From assembly GCA_017537045.1 (NCBI GenBank), contig JAFYLN010000060.1, forward strand, positions 1 through 64,000: 64,000 bases of DNA. Direction: 5' to 3'. The stretch is from Oscillospiraceae bacterium (GTDB lineage Bacteria > Bacillota_A > Clostridia > Oscillospirales > Oscillospiraceae). Below, in pieces: positions 24,443 through 35,200 of this stretch. Every line of letters starts with the position of its first letter. The stretch's first letter is position 1. The position numbers and the translations under genes were made by a program. The notes under the pieces were generated by a model. That model was not told the DNA's origin, made no database searches, and saw only the letters and a list, made by a program, of their open reading frames with translations.

Positions 24443-25311
24443 AGCCGGCACCTCGCTTTTCTGAATTTGTATTCCGTCCAGCTTTCCAATGCTAAAGGCA
24501 TCAGACACAGGACTGTATAACCGACGCAGAACACAGGCGAAACCCCAGTCCAGATGATTCTGGGGTCATACACCATGTCCGTCTGTTTCAGCCACACCGC
24601 CATCATGGTCAGCGTCAGGCACAGAAACATTCCGATCACATAGGCACGATCCCGATTGTCAAAGCGGTAAATGGAAAAGGCTTTTCTTCCCCGCAGGCTG
24701 CTTCCCCGGCTGCGCATGGATTCGGAAGCAATTGTCAGAGAATCGATAGTCCAGGTGATCAGCATGGAAAATATACGGATGCCGTTGCGCAACCGCTGCC
24801 ACACATTTCCCTGATTCACACCTCTACCAATACCCTGCTGGGTCATATTGATTTCCTTAGCCTCTTTCTTGATCCGGGGAACCATGCGAAGCAGGATTGC
24901 CAGGAACAGGCTCAGTCTGGGGCTGACCTTACCGAACAGATACACCACCTTATCCGTGGTGAACACCGAAAATACACAGGAAAACCAGATACACACACCT
25001 GCGCCGATGATGCCAAGTACAAAGCCGTACACCAGAGATTCCAGCGTCATGTTGTTGCCCACAAAGTTTTGCCGCAACACTGTCATACCGAAATGTGTAT
25101 AGGAACTGTAGTACAGAGCAAAAGCAACGATAAGCGGCAGCAGGCATAGGTTGAACACCACCGCTTTCCAGCCGTTGCGCTTGACGCTGTACGCGAAAGC
25201 ACACGAAAACGAAATCACAAGGAATACCGGGTGCTGAAAGGTGATCATGCCGACGAGTACGGCGGCGAAGTAAATGAGATTCACCGCCGGATGGCAGCGT
25301 TCAAATCCCAT
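24439..25311 (-). CDS. ECF transporter transmembrane protein EcfT (second copy)
   Basis: This 290-residue membrane protein is an energy-coupling T component, the scaffold linking the S component with the ATPases. It opens MGFERCHPAVNLIYF, the usual NPA-like start of the family, has about five to six membrane segments, and carries coupling-helix patterns such as SESMRSRGSSLRGRK (usual consensus A-R-G). Of two near ATGs, 25311 is preferred because GGAGG lies six bases upstream. It is the second T protein in this operon, and it is unusual for one fused ATPase and one S protein to have two T proteins. Confidence 0.9.
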   Translation of the reverse strand: MGFERCHPAVNLIYFAAVLVGMITFQHPVFLVISFSCAFAYSVKRNGWKAVVFNLCLLPLIVAFALYYSSYTHFGMTVLRQNFVGNNMTLESLVYGFVLGIIGAGVCIWFSCVFSVFTTDKVVYLFGKVSPRLSLFLAILLRMVPRIKKEAKEINMTQQGIGRGVNQGNVWQRLRNGIRIFSMLITWTIDSLTIASESMRSRGSSLRGRKAFSIYRFDNRDRAYVIGMFLCLTLTMMAVWLKQTDMVYDPRIIWTGVSPVFCVGYTVLCLMPLALESWTEYKFRKARCRL

Positions 25312-26005
25312 TTTCATCCTCCATCATGCCGTATTTCAGCTTCACCCGATCCAGCTTTTCCAACAGCGGATCGCCCAGAAGCAGCATCACCAGCGCGGTA
25401 CAGATGGCCTGACTGACATTTACATAGAAGCCGGAAACGAAGGTGGCAATGACCGAAGACCAACTGATTTTGGGCAGCACCAGGAAAATATGGGAGCAAT
25501 CCAGCAGGGGGCCTACCCACAAAAGAACCGCCAGCACACCGAACAGGGCCATCACCCAGGGTTTCCGGGGCAGCCAGCCCTTGCAGAACACAAAACCTGC
25601 CAGCATACCGCCTGCGCCGTAGCCGAACATCTGCCAGGGAGTGAAGGGGCCCTGCCCATAGAAAAAGTTGCTGGCAAAGGCTGTAATGGCACCTACCATA
25701 AAGCCTGCTTCCGGACCAAATGCAATGCCGGTGAGCATGATGATGGCAAAGGTGGCCTTGAAATTGGGCAGCGGAATCGCCACACGACCCGCGATAGCGA
25801 TAGCGCACATGACTGCGATGACTACCAATTCTCTTGCTTGAGGTTTTCTTCCCTCAAAGGCCATGAAGAATGGGATCATCAATTCAATAATAATCAGTGT
25901 TCCGGTGATGTAATAGCTCCGTCCGGAGAGCTTGGTGCCAAGGAACAGGGTCAGGGGGATCAGCAGCAAAAATACGATCAGCGTCGCAATATTAGACTTT
26001 TTCAT
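25301..26005 (-). CDS. ECF transporter substrate-binding S component
   Basis: This 234-residue membrane protein with about six segments is the vitamin-binding S subunit. Typical S-component features are visible: ARELVVIAVMCAIAIAGRVA, GIAFGPEAGFMVGAITAFAS and the FFYGQGPFTPWQMFGYG loop. Its place between the ATPase and T genes in an operon with cobT, cobU and cobS makes cobalamin or cobinamide the likely substrate, comparable to CbrT. This comes from context, since S components cannot be assigned reliably by eye. It overlaps ecfT by 11 bases and the ATPase gene by four. Confidence 0.87.
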   Translation of the reverse strand: MKKSNIATLIVFLLLIPLTLFLGTKLSGRSYYITGTLIIIELMIPFFMAFEGRKPQARELVVIAVMCAIAIAGRVAIPLPNFKATFAIIMLTGIAFGPEAGFMVGAITAFASNFFYGQGPFTPWQMFGYGAGGMLAGFVFCKGWLPRKPWVMALFGVLAVLLWVGPLLDCSHIFLVLPKISWSSVIATFVSGFYVNVSQAICTALVMLLLGDPLLEKLDRVKLKYGMMEDENGI

Positions 26006-27663
26006 TTTGCTTCCTCCTTGTTCTGTTTATAGAGATCGATGACATCTTCCGCCGTTACCGCCATAGGGAACACATGGCGGCTCATACGGTTGGCTGCGGT
26101 GGTATAGAAACTGTTGTTGCCAAAGAATCGGCGGGGTGTATCGGTGGTCAGCATCTGGCCATCGAAAAACATGGACACCTGATCCGCATACTTTGCGCAG
26201 AACTCTACATCGTGGGAAACCATGACGATGGTGATACTCCCCGCTTGCAGCTGCTTGAGAATCTTTGCGAAGGTCTCCTTAAAGAAGCTGTCGATGCCCT
26301 TGGTAGGCTCGTCCAGCAGCAGGAGCTTCGGGTTTGTGAGCAACACTTTCGCAAGGGCTGCTCTCTGCTGCTCACCGCCGGACAGGTCATAGGGGTGGCT
26401 GCTCAGCAGATTGGTGATCTGGCAGGTTTCCGCAATTTCTTCAATCAGAGCCTTATCCCTGGTCATTTCTTCCAGATCTTCCCGTACAGTTTTCTTCACA
26501 AACAGGCTCTTGGGGTTCTGGGGAAGCATGGCAAGGCAACCACCGAACAGTTCACTGGCTTTATATCTCTCAACCGGCTTCCCAAAGACTTTCACCTTGC
26601 CCCGGTAGGGACGGCAAATGCCGCAGATAGCTTTCAAAGTGGTGGATTTTCCCGCGCCGTTGCCGCCCACAATGGCATACAAACTTCCAACCGGCACTTC
26701 GGCACTGACACCACGAAGAATGTCGGGGCTGTCCTTTTCATAACGGAACCACAGCTCCTTTAGGGAAAGAGCAGGATTCCCGATTTCATCCTCCAGTGCG
26801 GTAACCGTCATGCTTTTGTGGATAGGCTCGGATGTAAATTCCCGGCTCAGCCAGTTGCGGCCCTCCCGGACAGTCAGAGGACAGTCACCCTGACCGTTTG
26901 CGCCGTAAAACACCCGGACAGGGGTGGGCATGGCAGCAAACATATCATTTTTCTGTTCATACAGGAGCTTACCGATATTCCGGGGGGTATCGTCGGCAAT
27001 GACCTTACCTCCATCCATCACGATAGCCCGGTCTGCATAGGGGAAGATATCTTCCAGTCGATGCTCGGTGATAATAACGGTAGTACCCAGTTCAATGTTG
27101 ATCTTCCGCACGGTGTTGAGAAAATCCGATGCTGCGATGGGGTCAAGCTGGCTGGTAGGTTCATCCAGAATCAGCACCTCCGGCTGCATGGCCATGATGG
27201 ATGCCAGATTCAGAAGCTGTTTCTGACCACCGGAGAGGTTGGCTACATCCCGGTGGAACCAGTCCTGGATACCGAAATAACAGGCCATCTCCGCAACACG
27301 GGCCCGCATGGTCTTCTGATCGCAGCCCAAAGATTCCAGACCGAAGGCCAGCTCATGCCACACTTTATCTGTGACGATCTGATCGTCCGGATTCTGCATC
27401 ACATAGCCGATTTTACTAGCCTGATCCCGCTGACTGCCCTGCTCCATGAGAACGCCATTAAAGAGAATGTCGCCGCTCTTTTTACCGTGAGGAGCCAGAA
27501 CGGGTTTTAAGTGCCGCAGCAATGTGGTCTTGCCGCTGCCGGACTTGCCGCAGAGGACGATATACTGACCCTTGTGGATCGTCAGACTCACGTCGTGCAG
27601 AGATTCCTTCCCCTTTGCGGTAGGGTAGGAAAAGCTCAGATTTTTGATCTCGTAATGTGCCAT
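26002..27663 (-). CDS. ECF transporter ATPase with two fused ABC domains
   Basis: This 553-residue protein fuses the two ATPases (EcfA and EcfA') that are usually separate. Domain one has Walker A GKSGSGKTT (residues 39-47), signature LSGGQKQ and Walker B VLILDEPTSQLD. Domain two has GGNGAGKST, LSGGEQQRAAL and LLLLDEPTKGID. The start at 27663 has AAAGGAGG upstream, while an in-frame extension of 60 codons lies inside the preceding T gene. It powers the adjacent S and T proteins. Both nucleotide sites look complete. Confidence 0.93.
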   Translation of the reverse strand: MAHYEIKNLSFSYPTAKGKESLHDVSLTIHKGQYIVLCGKSGSGKTTLLRHLKPVLAPHGKKSGDILFNGVLMEQGSQRDQASKIGYVMQNPDDQIVTDKVWHELAFGLESLGCDQKTMRARVAEMACYFGIQDWFHRDVANLSGGQKQLLNLASIMAMQPEVLILDEPTSQLDPIAASDFLNTVRKINIELGTTVIITEHRLEDIFPYADRAIVMDGGKVIADDTPRNIGKLLYEQKNDMFAAMPTPVRVFYGANGQGDCPLTVREGRNWLSREFTSEPIHKSMTVTALEDEIGNPALSLKELWFRYEKDSPDILRGVSAEVPVGSLYAIVGGNGAGKSTTLKAICGICRPYRGKVKVFGKPVERYKASELFGGCLAMLPQNPKSLFVKKTVREDLEEMTRDKALIEEIAETCQITNLLSSHPYDLSGGEQQRAALAKVLLTNPKLLLLDEPTKGIDSFFKETFAKILKQLQAGSITIVMVSHDVEFCAKYADQVSMFFDGQMLTTDTPRRFFGNNSFYTTAANRMSRHVFPMAVTAEDVIDLYKQNKEEAK

Positions 27664-28517
27664 AAAATGGCCTCCTTTGTATGTAATGCAGTGGGGATCA
27701 GCAAATACCCGGTGTAGGGAACAATGCCCCAGGACACCGGTGCGATTTGAAATTCCGGTGTAAAGGTCGCTGTCATTTGCCCAAGACAGGCTGCGGTGAT
27801 TACCAAAATCAGCAGCAGCGGCATAATGGTAAGCATCAGCCAATCAGTGGCATTCATGCGGTAGATCATGAAGCTTGACCGTTTTGTGATGCCATAGCCA
27901 CGGGCCCGCATAGAATCGGCGGTGACCACACTGCCCTCCAATGCCCAGGAGGTTAGAGCACCCAGCACCGTCATGCCGTCATTCAGCTTTTCCTTGGTGG
28001 ATGCCGCTTCACCGGCACCCTTGCCGACGGACTTTCTGGCACCTGCAATCTGTGCAGCTTTGCGCATGAGATTCGGCACCATACGGAACACCATCACCAA
28101 AAGCAGAGAAATGGCTGGGATCAGGTTGCCAAACAAGCTGGTGAATTTATCGCTGGTCAGCACCTTGTTATAGCAGCCGAACCACAGCATCATCACCACA
28201 AAAACAGACGCAACCGCCGCGCCATATTCAAGCGCTTCCAAGGTATAAGGTCTTTCAAACAGGTAGAACAGCGGAGTTTGTCCATAGGTGTTAAACAGCG
28301 GATTGATGGCCGTCAGGAACAGAAATAGTGGCACCAGACCCAGAATCATCTTCCAACCCCTGCGCCCGTTCAGCAGGAGGTAGTAGGCAGCACCGGTTAT
28401 GACCCCAGCCAGCAGATACGCAGGATGCTGGATCACCACACCGCAGCCAATGGCTCCCACAAAAAACAGAAAGTTCACCGCCGGATGGCATTTGGAAAAC
28501 GCATCTGTCATACTCAT
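27636..28517 (-). CDS. ECF transporter transmembrane protein EcfT (first copy)
   Basis: This 293-residue T component has the opening SKCHPAVNFLFFVGAIG, about six membrane segments, and the coupling motif TADSMRARGYGITKRS, closer to the A-R-G consensus than in the second copy. Its start overlaps the stop of the DUF4430 gene upstream (ATGA), and its 3' end overlaps the ATPase gene by 28 bases. The tight coupling ties the DUF4430 protein to the transporter. The two T proteins are only moderately similar and may have specialised or may pair as a heteromer. Confidence 0.9.
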   Translation of the reverse strand: MSMTDAFSKCHPAVNFLFFVGAIGCGVVIQHPAYLLAGVITGAAYYLLLNGRRGWKMILGLVPLFLFLTAINPLFNTYGQTPLFYLFERPYTLEALEYGAAVASVFVVMMLWFGCYNKVLTSDKFTSLFGNLIPAISLLLVMVFRMVPNLMRKAAQIAGARKSVGKGAGEAASTKEKLNDGMTVLGALTSWALEGSVVTADSMRARGYGITKRSSFMIYRMNATDWLMLTIMPLLLILVITAACLGQMTATFTPEFQIAPVSWGIVPYTGYLLIPTALHTKEAILWHITRSKI

Positions 28518-29095
28518 TCCATTCTTTCCGCGCCCAGGTCTGCCCCAAGGCCCACACAGGTATAGCTCCAGACGATCTCCTCGCCGCCTTGCAATTCATA
28601 GGCAGAGCAGCCGTAATTGGGGAACCAGCCGTTGACCTTGTACATCCAGCCGGACTCAAAGCCGCAGTCAAATTCATACAGATGGTTGATGCCCTCGATA
28701 TAGTAGCTGTCATACAGGGGTGTCCAGCTATACTCGATTTGCAGATCAGCCGCTTCACAGACCCGCTGCAGCACATCGAACACCGTTTCGCCGGGAGTGA
28801 ATTCTACGGTGATCACCGGAAGAATCTCCCCATCCTCCGGCACATATGGTGCCTTGGCTTCCTCCAGAGAATCCAGATTATCAAAAATGGTATCGCAGCG
28901 GATGGTGATGGTGCAAAGATTCCCGGTATCCTCATTTGGCACCAAGCGGTTATCCGGAATCTCCGTTCGATGGAATTCACTTCCGTATATGCTGCTTTCC
29001 GGCTCATAAAGATACCATGCTGTCAGCGCGCCCGCTGCTGCGATCAGCAGGATGATTAGCACCATGATCAGATTTGCAAGTTTTTTCTTTTTCAT
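28514..29095 (-). CDS. Membrane-anchored DUF4430 (transcobalamin-like) protein
   Basis: This 193-residue protein has one N-terminal membrane segment (about residues 5-29) and an extracellular DUF4430 domain (about 60-185). Clear family patterns are ETVFDVLQRVCEAADLQIEY, SYYIEGINHLYEFDCG, SGWMYKVNGWFPNYG and GGEEIVWSYT. DUF4430 matches the C-terminal beta domain of transcobalamin and intrinsic factor, so this may be a surface B12-binding module. It is translationally coupled to the first EcfT gene, which supports a receptor role feeding that importer. No lipobox is present, so the anchor is probably the uncleaved segment. The start at 29095 has AGAGGTG upstream. Confidence 0.85.
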   Translation of the reverse strand: MKKKKLANLIMVLIILLIAAAGALTAWYLYEPESSIYGSEFHRTEIPDNRLVPNEDTGNLCTITIRCDTIFDNLDSLEEAKAPYVPEDGEILPVITVEFTPGETVFDVLQRVCEAADLQIEYSWTPLYDSYYIEGINHLYEFDCGFESGWMYKVNGWFPNYGCSAYELQGGEEIVWSYTCVGLGADLGAERME

Positions 29096-29170
29096 AATTT
29101 CAGCACCTCTTTTTGTTGTTGGGCATTTATAAAAACGGCTCATTAAGACGCTTTTATCAATGTCCACAAA

Positions 29171-29267
29171 AACGCCAAAACCGGAGAGCCGGTCCGGATG
29201 GGTTTTTCCCTCTCCGAGACCCGCTCTCCTTATGGTTTTGGCGTTGCCCCGACGGATGCGGGGCAAC
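29171..29267 (-). terminator. Long hairpin terminator or attenuator between the giant gene and the transport operon
   Basis: Two hairpins follow the giant gene. The first has arms GTTGCCCC and GGGGCAAC (29243-29267). The second is a nearly continuous 75-base hairpin (29171-29245) with outer arms AACGCCAAAACC and GGTTTTGGCGTT and inner arms GGAGAGC and GCTCTCC; on the minus strand it ends in TTTTTG. Read-through would be needed for the riboswitch transcript to reach the transport genes. Confidence 0.75.
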
Positions 29268-29290
29268 AAGTATCTCACACAGCTTTTGGT

Positions 29291-32200
29291 TTAGAAAAGC
29301 TTTTTGAACCACGCTTTCACTTTCTGCCACAAAGTAGGTTCGGGTTCTTCCTGGGCAGGTTCTTCCACAGGTTCTGCGGGGGCAGGCTCTGTTCCCGCAG
29401 GCACTTCCACTGCCTTGCCGCCGCCCAGATCGATCACATCGGTCATATCGTACAGAGCGGTCTTTCCTTCCCGCATACGGAAGTAAGCGGTCAGCGCATA
29501 GTAGGCCTGTTCCGTTGCCATGCCGTCCACATCACCGTCGGGGATATGCCGGAAGCCGCCGCCTTCCACATAGAAGGCATACAGTGCATCCAGTGCGGAA
29601 ACACCGTTCTTGACAAACCGCGCATCGGTATGGGCATCGATTCCCAGGGCAGACAGAGCCACGATGACCTGCGCAATGGATTCGCTGCTCTTACCGTCGA
29701 TACCGCTGAAGGAGCCGTCGGAAGCCTGCATCAGAGACAGGGTTTCCACCGCTGCATCTACCGCAGCCGCAACATCTTCATTGGTCTCATAGTAAGGAGC
29801 CAGTGCCTGCAGCGCCATACCGGTCATATCGGGATCGGACAGGTCGCCGCTGAGCGCCCAGCCCCCGTCTGCAAGCTGTGCATCCAGAATCACATCGATC
29901 AGGCTGTCACGGGACACATCGCCCTCGGGCGTGGGATAGTTGCCGGAGTCGAAGGCGATCAGCGCCCAGATAGGACCGTTGATGCCCTGCTTCTGGATGT
30001 AGGACATCTCGTTGAGGCCTTCCAGCAGATTGCGGCCGTCCACATCGGTGACATCCTTACCCATGGCGGTCAGTGCCAGGATCATGCGGGCGTTTTCGGT
30101 GGACTTTGCATGGTGCAGGCGGTTGTTCTCATCCGCATTCTCCTGCACAAATTTCACTGCTGCGTCATAGTATTCATCCGCATTCTTCAGTTCGCGGTCT
30201 GCACGGATCAGACCCACAACCATCCATTCACCGCCGACACTGCCGGGAGCCGGTGTGCCCAGATTTTCCATATAATCGCCGGTGATCTCGTGGATATCGG
30301 CCACAGGCTGCAGCTGTTTTTCCACCTGCAGCGCATCTTCCGCAGCTTCCAGTACAGCAAGATTCTTCACCAGTGGCTTCTGCCCGTCGGCCAGTTCCTC
30401 GTAAGCTTCCCGCGCCGCCTTGATTTTCTCTTCGCTGTCAATCGTGACGGTGCCGATCGCATCGATCAGCTTCTCGACTGCTTCCGCCGCTTCAAGATCT
30501 TCAAGTTCTGCCAGTTCCTTCAGGCAGGCTACCAGTTTGTTGTAGTTGCCCACCAGCTTTCTTTGATCCGCAGCCAGATTATTGTATGCCTTCTGGGCAG
30601 CCAGCACATCCTCTTCAAATGTGTCGGAGCCGATGACAACAGTATCGATCAGTTCCTCAACTTTTTCGACTGCTTCCTTCTTGAGTTCTTTCAGCTTGGC
30701 TTCCGCTTCCGTCAGCTTGCTGTAGTTGGTGACCTTCTGCTTCTGGGCATAGGTCAGTGCGTCATAAGCCTTGCGGGCTTCTTCGATCTTCTCTTCCTTG
30801 TTCAGCGTAACCGTGCCGATGGCATCGATCAGCTTCTCAACTTCAGCAGCAGCCGCTTCGTCGCCATTGATCGAACTGCCGCCGCCTTTGGTGTAATCGT
30901 CCGTGTAATGCAGCACGATCTTGTCGCCATCTTCCAGATAGTAGGCGGAGACACCTATATTGGGTTGTTTGCCGTTGACTGAGTACAGCCAGCCGGAATA
31001 GACACCGTTGGTAAACTCGCCCAGACCCTTGACAGACTCAATGTAGACGGAACCATACTTAGCGTTGTAGCTGTAGGAGCAGGACAGTCCCTTCTCATCC
31101 AGAACCTGCTTGATGGCATCCCATGCGGTAACACTGCCCTCCAGTTCCACTTCTGTTGCACTGACCCATGTGGTCAGATTTCCGCTGGCCAGATTGTGCA
31201 CAATTCCATCGGTATCACTGTTGTGCTTGCTGTCACCAAGGACCGCAACTGTCACGGTGATTTTTCCGTCATTGACCACGGTAACCTTAAGCTCCGCAGT
31301 CAGTCCGTTGTAGGACAGCGTAACCGTCTGCTCGCCAACCTTGGTCTTATCGTAGCCGCTGACGGTCACATCCTCCAGTTCCACCGTTTCGGTGGAATCG
31401 TCGTTGTAAATCACAGTCAGCTCGATACCGGTCAGGTCCAGTTCTTCACCCTCGATGTACTCGGTCTTGTAAGTGCCGGAAGTCTTCAGCTCCACCGCAA
31501 CGGGTGCCATCTGGGTGTCGGTGTAGCAAAGCTTTGCTGCATCCGCGCCCAGAGGATCGTCGGTGCGGTTATGTGCTTTTTTCCAGCTGCAATACTGGAC
31601 AGAGGGACATCCGGATGTGCCGTTTTCTGTGTTCAGATAGGTGGTGCCGGAAGCGGTTTCATGGGTTTCGCAATTGGTATCCACATACTCTGCACCACCG
31701 ATGCCTGCACTTGCGCCGCAGGAAGCAGCGTAGTAGTTACCGGTGATCACGGTGTACTTATTCAGAGAGCGCATGTAGCCGACGATGCCGCCCACATAGC
31801 TTCCGCCGGAGACTGCTCCGGTAAAGCTGTTGTTCTGGATGTAGCCGATGCCGTTCTCCCATGCCTGTACCAGACCGGACTCTGCACCCAGAATGCCGCC
31901 CACGTAGCTGCTGCCGGTGACAGTACCGGAGCAGGTGCAATTCTTGATGGTGACACCCGGCGTATTGGGCGCAGAGGCGACACCCCATCCGCTGCCGGTA
32001 TAGCCATGACCTGCGATACCGCCCACATACCGGGAACCGGAAACAGTACCGTAGAACTGGCATCCGGTGATGATGAAGTCGCCCATGGTCTGGCCCTTAC
32101 CACCTACGATACCGCCTACGAAGTCCACACCATAGACAGTCGCATAACTGACACAGTTCTGAATCGTGCCGTTATAGTCACCGCCGAAGGAGCCGATGCT

Positions 32201-35200
32201 GCTTTGGCTCTTGTCGTAGCCGATGACAACACCCCGCTCCACGGTAGAGTTCTTGATCGTAACAACATCCTGGCCGCTGGCATAACCGCCGATAAAGCCG
32301 GATTTCAGCGTCTGGGTGCCGGATTTCAGGGTAACATTGTCGATCACAATAATAGACTTTGTTACTGCGGAGATCTGCGTGTAATTGTTTACCACGCCAT
32401 AGCCGGCAATTTTGCTGCCGTAGATATTCAGATTGCTCAAAGTGGCGTAGATCGGGGTGCCGATCAGAGGCAGACCGCCTTCCGGAACGGTCAGCAGATG
32501 ATTGCCGCCGTCAAAATTGCCGGAGAAAGGATTGGTTTTACTGGGACCCAAAGGCTCCCAATCCGCAGGCAGGGTAATATCCGCAGTCATCTTCAGGTAT
32601 TGGCCTTCAAATGTAAGGCCGTTCTCAACCAGTTCTGAAAGCTTGACCAGATCTTCCGCCGTCTGAATCAGATAAGGATCCTCCTGTGTGCCTGTGCCTT
32701 CAAACAGAGACGGGATCGTGATAGACTGCTTCACAGTCAAACCGTCAAAGGTAACCTCAATCTCGGTCACATTGGGAGCCAGCGCATCTTCGGGTGTATA
32801 GGTATAGCGGTCCTTATCAATGGTTTCCGTAGAGCCGTCGCTGTAGGTTGCCTTCAGGGTCATGCCGGCGGGATCAAATTTATCACCGGCTTCGTACTCG
32901 GTCTTGGTGGGCGGTGTCGCAATTTCGATGCCTATAGCGCACTGTGCAAGGGACACCTTATATGTGGTGGGCACAACATCGGGATTTGCCTCACCGCCGC
33001 TGACCACAATTTCAATTTCCGAATTCAGACCGTTCCATACAGGGGGAATCACGGTATCCACCGCACCGTTAATGGTTACGACAGCCGATTTGGATACTTT
33101 CGCCGTGGGTTTAACGGTAATTGCCGTATCACCGGGAACCCTCGCGCTGTATTCTGTCTTGTCGGTATTGAACTCAGGATTCAGAACCGCCGCTGTACTC
33201 TCTGTGCCATAGGACAGCGTCAGTCCACTAAGGGTTGCCTTGCGCACAATTGTGATCACATATGCCTCATTGCCGCCAACAGTGATAGTAACGGTGTTTC
33301 CATTAAAGTCGCTCTTTAACACGGCAGAAAGGCTTGCACCCGTGCTCTTTCCCGAGGTTACCGTGACCGTTTTGCTTGTATTGCTTGTGTTTTTGTAGAC
33401 CGCCTTGATTGCTCCGGTCTGATTTTCAGCCAGTGTTGCCCAAACTGCCACGGTGGTTTTCGAATCGGGAACGATCAAAGTATATTCCTTCACACCGGGA
33501 TCAAAGGCAGGCTGAATTTCGTATTCCGCGGCAGTTTTGCTTGTTCCCGCAGTGAACTTCAGCGCAGACAGGTATTCCACCGCAGCTTCCTTGACGGTTA
33601 CCGTGCAGGTTGCCGTTGCGCTTCCAACCTTGGCAGTAATGGTTGCCGTACCTGCTTTCAGTGCGGTGACCTTGCCGTTTTCCACTGCGGCAACGGTAGC
33701 ATCATCGGAAGACCACTCTACTTCCGCGTCTTCCGGAGTGACCGTAGCAGTCAGCGTTTTCTCGTCACCAACAGTCAGCACCAGTTCCGTTTCGTCCAGC
33801 GTTACCGATTCCTGCACAGCCGCAGCTTCCACGGTGACCACGCAGTAAGGTGCCATCAGAGGCGCTGTTCTGGAATCGCCGTAGGCAGAAATCACGTAGG
33901 TGCCGGGGGATGCAATGGCGAGACTGGTCTTGCCGTTTTCATCGGTGGTCTTTTCACTGATGGCTGTGAAGCTGCCATTGCTCCAAATGCCGATCTGTGC
34001 GCCGCTGATGGCTTTCCAGCTTGGATTGGAACCGGAGGCAGCGCCCTCATAGCCGGTCAGCGTCAATTCAACGGTCTCGCCCTGCTGCACGGTGAGATTC
34101 TTCGGCGTAAATCTGGTGTAGTGGTCTTTATAGGCTTCTTCATACATCAGTACAGCCGCATAAAGCGTATCGCCTGCTTTGACTGTAGAATCAGCATCAC
34201 CGATAAATCTGCTCAGGGGAATATCATTTTTGAAGAACAGCAGATTGCTGGTTTCTTCGCCCCACAGCTTGATGGTCCAGCCGCTTTCTGCCAGTGCGAA
34301 ACCATCGGGGCAATGGGCTGCATGGGCAGCTTCCATAGCTTCGGCGTAGGTCAGCATGCCATCAGAATTCAAATCTTTGACAGTAACCGGCTCATTTACC
34401 AGCGCCAGCACGCCCCGCTTGCTGATGGTTACATAGACCACGGCATCTTCTGCAGGGTCTGCCAGTTCGACAGTTACAACGCAGGATGCCTTCTTACCAT
34501 TGATGGTGGTTGCGGTGATGGTGGTCTGTCCCACCTTTTTGGCTGTAATGATGCCGCTGCTGTTAACTGTTGCAACGCTCTCATCGGAAGATGTCCAGGA
34601 TACGGACTTGTTTGCCGCATTGGACGGCTCCACAGTGGCAGTCAGTGTCTGGGTGGAGTTGATGGTCATGGTCAGTGTTTCAGCGCTCAGGGAAACACTT
34701 TCAGGCTGCGCCTCCTTGACGGTCACAATGCACAGAGGCGGCATAATGGGCGATTCCATACCGTATTCATCGGCATAGTTGCCGGTTGCGGAAACAATAT
34801 AGGTTCCGGCTTTCTCAAAGGACAGTGTTACCTTGCCGTTGGCATCGGTCACTTTTCCCAGAGACGTGTAACTGCCACCGGAAGAACCGCTGTAAGTACC
34901 TACGGAAATGCCGCCCGCGGGAACAGACTCACGGTTGTAAGTCTCCCAATTCATCGCAAGGGCATACAGCGTCAGATCAAACGCTTCCCCTGCGGTGACG
35001 GTCTTGGAAGCAGTTCCGAAATGGGTATACACATCGGAGAAGCCGTACAGGTCCACCATGTTTGTGGCATACAGATTATCTCCGTTTTCGACTGTATCCG
35101 TGCCGACACTATATGCCAGAGGAACATTATTGATCAGGAAATAGTTGGAACCGCCGGTCTGAACATCCCACATGGTAGTTACAAAGAGGCCGTAAGAACT

